From a virus: DNA of 64,000 bases. The position numbers and the translations under genes are program-made. Within the stretch, counting starts at the first letter, position 1. Each line of letters starts with the position of its first letter. Positions 1-9,018 of the stretch are shown in pieces. A model generated the notes under the pieces. That model had not been told where the DNA came from, made no database searches, and was given only the letters and a program-made list of their open reading frames with translations. The stretch lies in the IMG/VR virus record IMGVR_UViG_3300035188_000277, positions 82,588-146,587 of that record. One strand, 5' to 3'.

Positions 1-29
1 CATTAGATGGTCCTTTTGTTATTTTTATC

Positions 30-37
30 TATTTATT
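30..37 (-). promoter_or_regulatory. Late promoter box for a gene leaving the window
   Basis: On the minus strand this reads AATAAATA, the T4-type late -10 element seen elsewhere in this phage. About 25 bases further on there is an AAAGGA ribosome site and an ATG at position 3, so a leftward gene starts at the window edge and continues outside it. The box overlaps the 3' end of the preceding 86-aa gene. Confidence 0.55.
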
Positions 38-39
38 AT

Positions 40-300
40 TTAAAAAGTCCCACCGTCCAGGTCGCCCACGATATCGGTCATATTCAATTTCTGGACTATA
101 TATTTGTCGGTGACAGAATCGTATACTGGAACCGCTCCAGATGTTTCTCCGCTAGGAGATACGTCTTTAAGCGCATCTAGTCTATCGACTCCAGAATTAA
201 TAGTAGGGACGCTTTTTAACGTAACTGGGTTTGTGGGGTTAATCACCCCAGTAGAAGATTTTCTAGAAATAGAGACGTTTATGGTTTTGTTTATTGACAT
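40..300 (-). CDS. Small virion structural protein, 86 aa
   Basis: Last visible gene of the baseplate/tail operon. The C-terminal half (VPVYDSVTDKYIVQKL, then DLDGGTF at the very end) matches a pattern I associate with small conserved structural proteins of T4-like cyanophages and marine myoviruses. No enzyme motif. Its function is unknown; position beside the DUF4815 protein suggests a virion or fibre-attachment role. Confidence 0.6.
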   Translation of the reverse strand: MSINKTINVSISRKSSTGVINPTNPVTLKSVPTINSGVDRLDALKDVSPSGETSGAVPVYDSVTDKYIVQKLNMTDIVGDLDGGTF

Positions 301-302
301 CT

Positions 303-635
303 TTATCTCGTTACATTAGGCGTTACAGTTACGATACCTTCAATAATTCTAGAAGTTGTATTTCCCGCAGCTTCGGTGACTTCTACATCGTAGACATATC
401 TTCCAGCGGTTAGGTTTGCAGTCTGTCCGGCTGTTAAAGAAAGAGTTATAGTTCCTGCCACTGTGTTAACAGAAGAAGAAAAAGATATTGAATTAGAAGA
501 AGTATACCATTTTCTCATTTGAGAATTAGCAGTGTATCCTGCTAGATTTAAAATATCGCCGTTCTCGTCGGTCAAATCTAGAGTAACTTCGTATGTAGCG
601 CCTTGGTCTATTACTAGATTAGCTTTTGTTGCCAT
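303..635 (-). CDS. Small virion structural protein, Ig-like, 110 aa
   Basis: A beta-rich sequence rich in Thr, Ser and Val (for example ITLSLTAGQTANLTAGRYVY) of the kind that forms one immunoglobulin-like domain. Begins 1 base inside the stop of its upstream neighbour, so it is translationally coupled. Probably a decoration or fibre-connector protein; no specific family assigned. Confidence 0.55.
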   Translation of the reverse strand: MATKANLVIDQGATYEVTLDLTDENGDILNLAGYTANSQMRKWYTSSNSISFSSSVNTVAGTITLSLTAGQTANLTAGRYVYDVEVTEAAGNTTSRIIEGIVTVTPNVTR

Positions 636-1225
636 TACACTGTTAACCTTGTTGTCTTGACTGTTAATGGTGTCACAGCTGTATTAACATATAGTCTTAC
701 AGTACCAGCGCTAATATTAGCATTAAATACAACGAATGTGGTGTTAGAACCTATCGTAGCATATTCTGTAGAATAAACGCCAGATCCATCCTGTACCAAA
801 GTTATTTTGGTTGCCATAACTTTGCTGTTAGAAGAATCGTTTACAGCGATAACGTAGTCGGCAGCGGAATAATCAGCTGCAGAAAATGAGTCAATAAGAG
901 TCCAACCTGTAGAAGAAACAGCTGTAGTTATTTTGGATCCGCCAGTTTCCACCCAACTTCCGTTAGCGTTTAGGTAATATTTTCCAGCATTCTGAATAGT
1001 TGAGTTGGCAGGAATAATAGCTACGTTGACAGAAGAGTTACCAACAGAAACAACGTTAGCAGTAAATGTGCCGCTAAGAACAGCGTTACCAGAAGTAACG
1101 TTATTATTTCCGGTGCTATCAGAAGTTAATACAGCGCCAGAAGTATGATACGCTAATTCGTTTACTCTATTAATAAAGTATTCCCAAGTATTCGTATTGG
1201 CGGTATTAGCTACTGTAATTGACAT
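635..1225 (-). CDS. Virion structural protein, 196 aa
   Basis: Low-complexity Asn/Thr/Ser/Val-rich sequence like the neighbouring fibre and baseplate-edge proteins; no enzyme signature. Sits between a 66-aa coiled-coil gene and the Ig-like gene in the same operon. Likely an appendage protein; not recognised further. Confidence 0.5.
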   Translation of the reverse strand: MSITVANTANTNTWEYFINRVNELAYHTSGAVLTSDSTGNNNVTSGNAVLSGTFTANVVSVGNSSVNVAIIPANSTIQNAGKYYLNANGSWVETGGSKITTAVSSTGWTLIDSFSAADYSAADYVIAVNDSSNSKVMATKITLVQDGSGVYSTEYATIGSNTTFVVFNANISAGTVRLYVNTAVTPLTVKTTRLTV

Positions 1226-1228
1226 GTA

Positions 1229-1429
1229 TTATTTTCCGTTTTCTACCAGCTGCAGTAAAAGATTCTTAACTTCGTCTATGCTAGACTCAATTTTCTTAAT
1301 TCTATCTTCATGAGTGGTTACATTTCTCATGATTTCCCTTTGACGTTTATAAGCAGCCAATCCAGTATTATCCACATTTATCAGAGCGCCTGGATTGTTT
1401 TTCTGTCTAATGTACTCTTTAGTTTCCAT
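1229..1429 (-). CDS. Short coiled-coil protein, 66 aa
   Basis: The second half (HEDRIKKIESSIDEVKNLLL) has heptad-spaced hydrophobics predicting a coiled coil. N-terminal part carries KEYIRQKNNPGALINVDN. Lies 3 bases after the DUF4815 gene. Small proteins of this type are common in tail operons of T4-like phages; role unknown. Confidence 0.55.
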   Translation of the reverse strand: METKEYIRQKNNPGALINVDNTGLAAYKRQREIMRNVTTHEDRIKKIESSIDEVKNLLLQLVENGK

Positions 1430-1432
1430 TTA

Positions 1433-4400
1433 TTACACCATTAGGGCTATGCCACGAAGATCGTCAATCTTAGGTACAAAGACTCCGCTTGTACTTAGTA
1501 GAACGATTTTGATGGCGAAAGTTTTATAATCAATATATCTAGCGCCAGAGTCATTGTAATACTCAATCTGACCAAAATTAGCAGCGTTAGCAAATGCTCT
1601 GTTAACACGAGGACCAGAAATAGTATGAACTTCTCCTGCGCCAGTTCTTGACTCAGTCAAATTAACGTTAGCGCCGCCTGGAGTGTTTGCCAGAGCAATT
1701 GCCGAAGAATTAGCAAAAGAGATATAATAATAACTATTTGCTGTTAGTCCACCAATTGCAGTGTTTGATGCTGGTACAGCGTAGTATACCTTATCGCCCA
1801 CAGTAAATGTAGAATTAGCAGCTTCAAGAGCAATTGTTTCGTTTGTATTGCTTACACCAGTTGTATTAGCTGTAATGTTATACGAAGAATAACCTACAGA
1901 TGTTGGAAGAGTATAAACAAATTCCTTGAAATCAAAACGATCGATCGGGCTGCAATATAGCTCGGCGCTATCGTTTGTCATTTTTGTCCATGCCTTATCT
2001 TGTAGACCTTCTGGATCTGAAGAAGATAGGTATTTGACATAAACTTCAACGTCAGTGTTATATGGACGATATGCTGATAGATATAGTTTCATATCTTCAG
2101 AATCCTGACCATCAGCTAGAACAATTGGCTGGCTGATGTAACGACATACAGCGTTACCGTTTCCAGTGTCTTCGCCATAGCTGCTGAAGTTGATTGTGTT
2201 ATTAAGAATCTTTACGCCTTTTCTTGAAATATCAATAGCTGGCGAAACATACTTCTGAACACAAGTTAGTTCGTTCTTAATAGTTACAGATTTATCTGTT
2301 CCTAGAATTCCAGGCTCGTTTGAACGGCTGTAAACAACTCTTTCGTAGTCTAGCATTTCTCTTTCAACATCGAAATCTAGAGCGTTGTAATCTGTATCAA
2401 CGACTCCTGAATTAGAAGAGCCTTTGAACGAAGTTGTTATTGCTGTGCCAAGAGGAGTAATAGTTGAGAATCTTGGAACAATTGCATGATACGCTTTATT
2501 ATCAATGGTCGAAATAGTAGCAGTAGCAATCAATGTATTTGAATTTGCTGATGCTTCTGCAGTATTTCCAGCAGTTCTGAATCTGAAGAAACCAATCTTC
2601 TGACCAGCCGCAAAAGTTCCAGTAGAACTATCAAGTATCATCTGATTATTTGCGATATCAATTGACTGAAGCGAACCATGAATTAATGCTGGGCTATTAA
2701 TAATAGCGTTTGAAGAAGCATTAATTACATAAACTTCATCGCCACCAGCGGAAGATGGAATAACCAAAGAGTTAGCCAAAGCGACACCAGTATATGTAAT
2801 ATACTCGTCGTTTTCGTTGTTAAAATATGCCTGACCTGTACCAACAGTAAAGTTAGCAACGTAAAGGTTGAACTTTACGTCCTCTCTTGGTAGAGCTGTC
2901 CAAGTTCTGGCGTTTGATGAACGGAATGATTCGCCAGTATATGGATTTAGACCAATCTGCGATTTAGTTGTTACGTCGAAATCGCCAAGCTCTGCAACCC
3001 ACATTCTATAATCTGGGCTGCTTGATTCTGGTTCTACCCAGAAGGCGTAATCAGTGTTACCAGATAGATAAATTGGCTCGTTGAACGTAAAGGTTGTAGC
3101 TACGTTAGCTGTATCAGAAACATTAACATTATTAGCATCGAGACGACCCCAACCATAAATCTTATTGTTGTCTGGTAGCCCAGCGTTCATTCCACAGACA
3201 ACGACACGAATACCGTCGTTCTGATCTTTAGACTTGAAGAACAGATCAACCTTAGTTGCGAAAACGCCGCTTTCTTGTTGTGGTGATTCTACCTTGAATG
3301 ACTGAGCGATAGGATCACGGAAATAAGTTGTTGTGTAGTTATAGGCATAGCAAGTTCTTACATCAGGAGTAATAGTTGTGATTGTTGCTTCTTGACTTGT
3401 TGTTGTAATATTACTTGCAACATAAGTCCCTGATGCCTTAGAAAGAGCAGCATCGTCGCCGTAAACCAAGCTATCAGTGTCCATAACCATGAATCTTCTC
3501 TCACCAACACGGAACTGGTTGGCAGGAATATTGAAGACGCCGAATACGTTACCAAATTGGTCTGAGTAAATTGGATCGCCAAAGTTTGCAGTTCTTTTAA
3601 CAACAGCGGCTGGATTTGTTGTCTGCGCTGCTGCAGATACTATAGCTGAAGTAGTAATTCCTAGACCAACATTAAGAGTTCCTGCTGCACAATAGGCGTC
3701 AACAGGGGTCTCGTCAAAATAACAATACATTCTTGACGAAGGCTTAACGCCAGTAGCAATAAATGCGATTGTCTTAGACTTAATATATGGCTGAACAGCA
3801 ATATCAGTTAGGAACTTGCCTAGCTCCACAGTATTAGTCATTGGAACATACCAATGAGTTGTTACTAGCTGTTGCCAATAAGTTGTTTGACCTGAATAGA
3901 TATTACCAGTCTGAGCGTAAACTTGCCATGGTCCGTAATGTGAACCCCAGATGTTACCAGCTTCGCCCAATTCTACGAATGGCTGCATCAAATCTAAAAC
4001 AGCATCAGCGTTCGGAATCTGAGTTTCATCTTTATTCATATCATAATTTGGATAAAGATTTAGAGTTCCATTCCAAGACCAAATATCTTGGTTGTTGTTT
4101 CTAAATTTCGTAGCATATGGCTGTAGAATATATGCTTCGTGAGTGTATGGTCTAGTAACAAGTTTACCAGTTAATGTTACACCAGTGCTTGTGGTATTGT
4201 TATATGCTAGATCAATATCGTATTGAGAATATGTTGGACGACCGTGACCGTAACGAACATCAATCGACCATCTGTATCCAGGATCGTCTGCCTGAGCGAA
4301 CAGGTGAGAAGTCATAGGATCAGCAAATATACCGTTCTTGAAACGATTTAGACCAGCAGCGTCTGGAACCTGGATATTCTGTGTTTTCTGTTCCAACTGG

Positions 4401-7400
4401 TTTAGAGTTGTATAATATTCTAGTCTCTTAATTCTCTGATCAAGCTGTCCAATATCCTTCATAGTATAAACTCTATTTGAAGTGATAGTGGTTCTTACAG
4501 CTAGATCTTTTCTCTTGTAAGTTTCAAGTTCACGAGCATTTAGAGTTGGGAACGGAGCAACGTTAGCTGCTGCGATAACCATAGAATCAATTTCAGGATT
4601 TGGATTCTTTGGATCTTCTGAAGGAACGCCTTGAATAACACCAAGCTGACCAGACTGGCTGATAGTGATAAGATCCATACGCCCTAGGAAGTATTCGATA
4701 TCAGCCTGGAAATTAGAATCAGGCTCTGATAGATATGAGAATGTTCCGCTAATGAATGAGTTAGTTGTGGCTGGATTTACAGTGGCCCCAGCCATAGTGG
4801 TTGAACTGTTAGCAGTATTGGCTTTATACGCACGGAAATCTACTGAATCTCTTAGATCGTAAGTAGAGCTTCCAGTTTTATAAGTTGGTATTTCAGCCCA
4901 AGAAATAGTTGTATTGTTTACTGCTGAATTTGTAGTTGGATAAGAATCTACAGAGAAGAATCCAATACCGTTGTTTAGATTAGCAGTGAAGTGATCGACT
5001 TCGACTGTTAGATATGGAGTTGAAGCAAGATATCCAGTATATTCTGGTCTTAATATAAGAGTTCCGTGATCATAGTAATCATCTTTTTGACCAGAAGACA
5101 ACACGAAATATCTTGTAATATTTTCGGCTGTTGTATTTGAGTAAGAAGAATTCGTTGAACCCCAAACATTTCTTAACTTGATAACATCAGGAAGACCAAG
5201 AATCCATGGCCCTGTAAACCCAGAAGCGTTATTTGCTAGGTTTAGCTTAACATATCTATTTTTATTGACGTCTTTTTTAGCCTGTGTTGCTTGACTTCTT
5301 CTCATCTTATACTGAACTGTCATAGCAGTTGTAGATGTAGTCAATGGAAGAGAAGAATTAGCAGAACCAGTGCTAATATCGAAAGTTGTAGAGCTAGTGA
5401 TATTTACGTAACGACTACCTGGATAAGTTGCATCTAGAGGAACTTCATATCCAACTGGATAGAACTTAGCAACATTTGCAGAAGCATTAGTTACGGTACA
5501 ATTTGCATTTAAGGTCATAACAGTGCTATTTGTAGAAACAATTCTACGATAATCCACTGTTCCGGAACCACCAGAGAAAATCTTAATATATTCGCCGTTA
5601 GCAAAATAAGTTGTTAGATTTGTGCCAGTAAGAGTAGTAGTTGTGCTACTTACACCAAAAGAACCACCAATGTTGATAGTAGTAGCGTTTGCTTTGAATG
5701 TTACAATAAATTCATTTTCTAGCGTATCACCAAGTTGGAATGGATAAGACCCTTGATAGCCAAGAGTGTCTGTTCCACCAGCATAAGAAGAATTTGATGT
5801 TACAGAAAGAATACCAAGATTTGATAGATTGGCAGTTGATGTTGCTCTGAAATAGAACTCAGAAGCATTAACAGCGCCATTTGAACTTCTAAGAGTTCTT
5901 AATGCCTTTTTACCAAATGGGAATACTAGATTAGTTCTACCGCTTTGATTTAGAAACGCAGTTGTAGAAGAGTTAGCAATATCAGCACGGAATTCGCCAT
6001 ATGTATTAATTGACGAATTGGCGATAATAGCTTTGGCGTCGTTCATGAAGCTCTTGCCGCTATTCATTGCAATATCAGTCAAGTAAATACGGTAAGTTGT
6101 TCCTGGAAGACCTGGATCGCCTTCATCATGAACGACCTGTTTTACCTTGGCGGTGCCGATCTTAGAACCATTCAAAGTGTAATCTGCTACACCAACAGAG
6201 ATAGTTGACTGCTGAGTGTCATAAAGATCTACAGTAATGAAGTTAGAAAAGTCAAGCGCACCCATAACTTCATTTGCATATACGAAGTTGCCATAGTTTG
6301 TAGTGATTACCTGAGAGTTTGCTTCTCTTGTAGTGATAGCCTTATCGGTGTCAACTTTAAGAGAAGAAATAAAATCTACTCGTTTACCATGAACGTAGCC
6401 TGTGCCTGTTGAAACTTCATAGGCAAAAGCGTCTGTGTTTGAGGTGTTGGCTGCATAAGTTGCTTCCACCTGGAATGGTTTGGTTACATAATCACCAGAT
6501 TCTTCGAAAGTTCTGGTGTTAAGAAAATCACCAAGAACAGAATATGGATCTGATTCTCTGTTTAGAACGATTTCATTGGTGATATTTGAAAATTCGAAAG
6601 CAATAAAGAATGATTCGTTATTTGCTACTTCTGTTCTTAGTCTTGAAACCAACGTTGGTGTCAACTTTAGACGATGCGCTCCGGGAGCGTTTTCGTTAGA
6701 ATAACCAAGGGCGTTATCTAATAGTGATGTGTCTTCGTTTTCTGTTACAATTGATTCAGCTGTCTCGAACCCTACAACATATCCAGAAACGTTTGTACTA
6801 TAATCACTTACGACTACTGTCTGTTGGTTAACCTTTTGGAAGAAACCTTTTTGGAACACCCAACCATCTTCGATTGTTAATCCATATCCCTTACCAACAG
6901 CGTTAACAGAGGTGTTTGTTGAAATAACGTAAATTGAATTGATTAAATTGTTAGCGTCAATAACACCGAGTTTAGATTGATTTTCGTCGTAAATATTAAT
7001 CAATTCGCCATTAGCGAATGTAGTGTTTCCGTTAATACCAGTGTTTAAGTATTTTAAATGAAAACGATTAGTGTCTGGATAATTAACTTCTAGGCCAGCT
7101 GTGGTAACCATAGCCACAGCTCTAACGTTTGAAGACTGACCTACAAGAAGGCACTGATTGTTTACAGAAGTAAATACAGCGTTAGCGTTAGCAGTGAAAT
7201 TGTCAGCTACACGAACGAAATCGAAACTCTTAATTGTGGTTGGCGCACACCCGTCTACCACGCTACCGTCGCTAAGAATTCTATTACCAAATTTGTCAAT
7301 TTGGTTTTGGAGCATGGTCTGAACTTGTGTTAGCTCACGAGCCTGAACCGCTACAGTTGGGCGGAAAAGAATTCTATAATACTGCTTATTTTCGTTATAA

Positions 7401-7444
7401 TCGTCGAAATAAGGGGAAGTATTGAAATCAGTTTCTAAAGGCAT
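1433..7444 (-). CDS. Giant virion structural protein with DUF4815 domain, 2003 aa
   Basis: The longest protein in the window. Residues about 5-60 (SPYFDDYNENKQYYRILFRP, then QARELTQVQTMLQNQ) are the signature start of the DUF4815 family of large T4-like structural proteins. The rest is a long beta-rich, Asn/Thr/Ser-rich chain with WFVEPESSS- and YANEV-type segments, suggesting repeated beta domains. Located between gp8 and the small structural genes, it is probably a baseplate-peripheral or fibre-like component. It contains no recognised hydrolase motif. Family membership is fairly sure; the precise role is not known. Confidence 0.8.
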   Translation of the reverse strand: MPLETDFNTSPYFDDYNENKQYYRILFRPTVAVQARELTQVQTMLQNQIDKFGNRILSDGSVVDGCAPTTIKSFDFVRVADNFTANANAVFTSVNNQCLLVGQSSNVRAVAMVTTAGLEVNYPDTNRFHLKYLNTGINGNTTFANGELINIYDENQSKLGVIDANNLINSIYVISTNTSVNAVGKGYGLTIEDGWVFQKGFFQKVNQQTVVVSDYSTNVSGYVVGFETAESIVTENEDTSLLDNALGYSNENAPGAHRLKLTPTLVSRLRTEVANNESFFIAFEFSNITNEIVLNRESDPYSVLGDFLNTRTFEESGDYVTKPFQVEATYAANTSNTDAFAYEVSTGTGYVHGKRVDFISSLKVDTDKAITTREANSQVITTNYGNFVYANEVMGALDFSNFITVDLYDTQQSTISVGVADYTLNGSKIGTAKVKQVVHDEGDPGLPGTTYRIYLTDIAMNSGKSFMNDAKAIIANSSINTYGEFRADIANSSTTAFLNQSGRTNLVFPFGKKALRTLRSSNGAVNASEFYFRATSTANLSNLGILSVTSNSSYAGGTDTLGYQGSYPFQLGDTLENEFIVTFKANATTINIGGSFGVSSTTTTLTGTNLTTYFANGEYIKIFSGGSGTVDYRRIVSTNSTVMTLNANCTVTNASANVAKFYPVGYEVPLDATYPGSRYVNITSSTTFDISTGSANSSLPLTTSTTAMTVQYKMRRSQATQAKKDVNKNRYVKLNLANNASGFTGPWILGLPDVIKLRNVWGSTNSSYSNTTAENITRYFVLSSGQKDDYYDHGTLILRPEYTGYLASTPYLTVEVDHFTANLNNGIGFFSVDSYPTTNSAVNNTTISWAEIPTYKTGSSTYDLRDSVDFRAYKANTANSSTTMAGATVNPATTNSFISGTFSYLSEPDSNFQADIEYFLGRMDLITISQSGQLGVIQGVPSEDPKNPNPEIDSMVIAAANVAPFPTLNARELETYKRKDLAVRTTITSNRVYTMKDIGQLDQRIKRLEYYTTLNQLEQKTQNIQVPDAAGLNRFKNGIFADPMTSHLFAQADDPGYRWSIDVRYGHGRPTYSQYDIDLAYNNTTSTGVTLTGKLVTRPYTHEAYILQPYATKFRNNNQDIWSWNGTLNLYPNYDMNKDETQIPNADAVLDLMQPFVELGEAGNIWGSHYGPWQVYAQTGNIYSGQTTYWQQLVTTHWYVPMTNTVELGKFLTDIAVQPYIKSKTIAFIATGVKPSSRMYCYFDETPVDAYCAAGTLNVGLGITTSAIVSAAAQTTNPAAVVKRTANFGDPIYSDQFGNVFGVFNIPANQFRVGERRFMVMDTDSLVYGDDAALSKASGTYVASNITTTSQEATITTITPDVRTCYAYNYTTTYFRDPIAQSFKVESPQQESGVFATKVDLFFKSKDQNDGIRVVVCGMNAGLPDNNKIYGWGRLDANNVNVSDTANVATTFTFNEPIYLSGNTDYAFWVEPESSSPDYRMWVAELGDFDVTTKSQIGLNPYTGESFRSSNARTWTALPREDVKFNLYVANFTVGTGQAYFNNENDEYITYTGVALANSLVIPSSAGGDEVYVINASSNAIINSPALIHGSLQSIDIANNQMILDSSTGTFAAGQKIGFFRFRTAGNTAEASANSNTLIATATISTIDNKAYHAIVPRFSTITPLGTAITTSFKGSSNSGVVDTDYNALDFDVEREMLDYERVVYSRSNEPGILGTDKSVTIKNELTCVQKYVSPAIDISRKGVKILNNTINFSSYGEDTGNGNAVCRYISQPIVLADGQDSEDMKLYLSAYRPYNTDVEVYVKYLSSSDPEGLQDKAWTKMTNDSAELYCSPIDRFDFKEFVYTLPTSVGYSSYNITANTTGVSNTNETIALEAANSTFTVGDKVYYAVPASNTAIGGLTANSYYYISFANSSAIALANTPGGANVNLTESRTGAGEVHTISGPRVNRAFANAANFGQIEYYNDSGARYIDYKTFAIKIVLLSTSGVFVPKIDDLRGIALMV

Positions 7445-7461
7445 ATTCGGCTAACCCTATC

Positions 7462-9018
7462 TTATAATTTGATTACCAGTCTAAATGTTTCTGACTGCGT
7501 ATTTGAACGTTCTGTGTTATTTATGTTCTGCACGTAAAGGGGATATAAATCTTCTACGAAAATATCGCCTCTACTTTCGATGGCTATAGAAGTCACAATC
7601 TGATTATTTGTATTTAATATATTTTCACCATCGATAAAATATTTATCACCGACATAATGAACTGTCGAACCGTTAGACCAGACGACAGTTGCTCTAGCTT
7701 TGCTGTTTGCTCCAATAATTACGTCTGCATTACTGAAAGTATATGCTGGAGTACAGGTAGATATTTGGATCTGACTGAACGTATTTGAGCTATATCTAGA
7801 ACCTTTAGATTGATTGTTTGCGATCAACGAGTAAGGATTCTTTATCAAACCAATTTTGTTGTAAACAACATTCGAAGAAATAGTATTAGACTCAGTATTA
7901 GCAAAAGTAAAAGAGATAGAAATCCCTTGCATGCCTAATTCTGTTGCTGGATCTCTTCCATGACCACCAGGAGGAGGAACGATCGGATAAACCGTGGCCC
8001 CGGAACCATAAGAAGAATTACTTACAACAACTGCATTAGCCCAAGTAATCGAAGAGCCTTTATCAAGAACAACAACGCCAGAAATAGAATTGGTAACAGT
8101 GTTTACTGTAGTGTAAGCCGTAGGGTTATTACCAGAAGCAGTGTCGCTCGTAAATAAAATTCTAGGAGAAATTTTATACAGAGAAGCTCCTGCGGTAAGA
8201 GCAGTAGTGTTAGCTGCAGAATCAAGAATTACAGTTCTAACGGGACCGTTTACTGTATAGCCAGTAATGTTAAAAATCTGGTATGCATTATTAGAAGAAC
8301 TGTATAGATAAATGCTGTTATTTACATAATGACCTGGACTGATAGATGCATTAGATTCAATAACGAGAGCTGTTGAATTGGTGATGCCTTGTAAAGTCCC
8401 ATTATGGTAAGTTTCGTAACCTGCACCAACGTTAGAAACAACCACAGTTTCGATTCCTGAATACGTTAAAGACGCAGCTTGGATTGTGGTGTTTGGATAT
8501 ACAGGAGCGTAGTGGGTTGTAGAGAACCTATCAAAATCTTCTGTAGAAACAGAAGTCAAATAACGCCATTTATAACCATCTTCTGTTGTTTCGAATGTAG
8601 TTGATTGAGTTGGTGTTCCAATCGAAGAAGGGTTTTTAATAGAAGCTGCACCGTTAGCGTTATCTATGCACTTATACACATGATAAGCCCCGCCGATAGC
8701 TGTAGGCGGAGCAATAACATAAAACATACTATTGGCCATATCTTTAGTATTGTCGTATCTATCGTAAACGGTGTTTGATGTCCAAACATATTTTTTAACA
8801 ATAGATGAAAAATTATTAGCTAATAATCTTTTTCCAAAATGCATTTGCCAATCGTTTTCAAAATACACATCATAATCTGTATTAGCTAAAGTTGGTGTAT
8901 CTCCTGGCCATGGTTCTGCGCCAGCAGCAAATGCATAATAATGAGAAGTATTTGATGAAATATTATCAACAATTTCGTCAAAAATAGATTTTCTGAATGA
9001 TGATGTAAGTTTACCCAT
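7462..9018 (-). CDS. 8: Baseplate wedge protein gp8
   Basis: 518 aa against 334 in T4. The N-terminal region has the gp8 arrangement: YYAFAAGAEPWPGDTPTLAN, a WQMHFGKRL stretch, then YHVYKCIDN and DGYKWRYLTSVS, matching T4 gp8 YRCLDV and GDGYVWEYLF by position. The middle (about 200-340) is an expanded beta-rich insertion. Its neighbours are gp7 and gp6 on one side and the DUF4815 protein on the other, the expected wedge cluster. Overlaps the fibre gene by 1 base. Confidence 0.8.
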   Translation of the reverse strand: MGKLTSSFRKSIFDEIVDNISSNTSHYYAFAAGAEPWPGDTPTLANTDYDVYFENDWQMHFGKRLLANNFSSIVKKYVWTSNTVYDRYDNTKDMANSMFYVIAPPTAIGGAYHVYKCIDNANGAASIKNPSSIGTPTQSTTFETTEDGYKWRYLTSVSTEDFDRFSTTHYAPVYPNTTIQAASLTYSGIETVVVSNVGAGYETYHNGTLQGITNSTALVIESNASISPGHYVNNSIYLYSSSNNAYQIFNITGYTVNGPVRTVILDSAANTTALTAGASLYKISPRILFTSDTASGNNPTAYTTVNTVTNSISGVVVLDKGSSITWANAVVVSNSSYGSGATVYPIVPPPGGHGRDPATELGMQGISISFTFANTESNTISSNVVYNKIGLIKNPYSLIANNQSKGSRYSSNTFSQIQISTCTPAYTFSNADVIIGANSKARATVVWSNGSTVHYVGDKYFIDGENILNTNNQIVTSIAIESRGDIFVEDLYPLYVQNINNTERSNTQSETFRLVIKL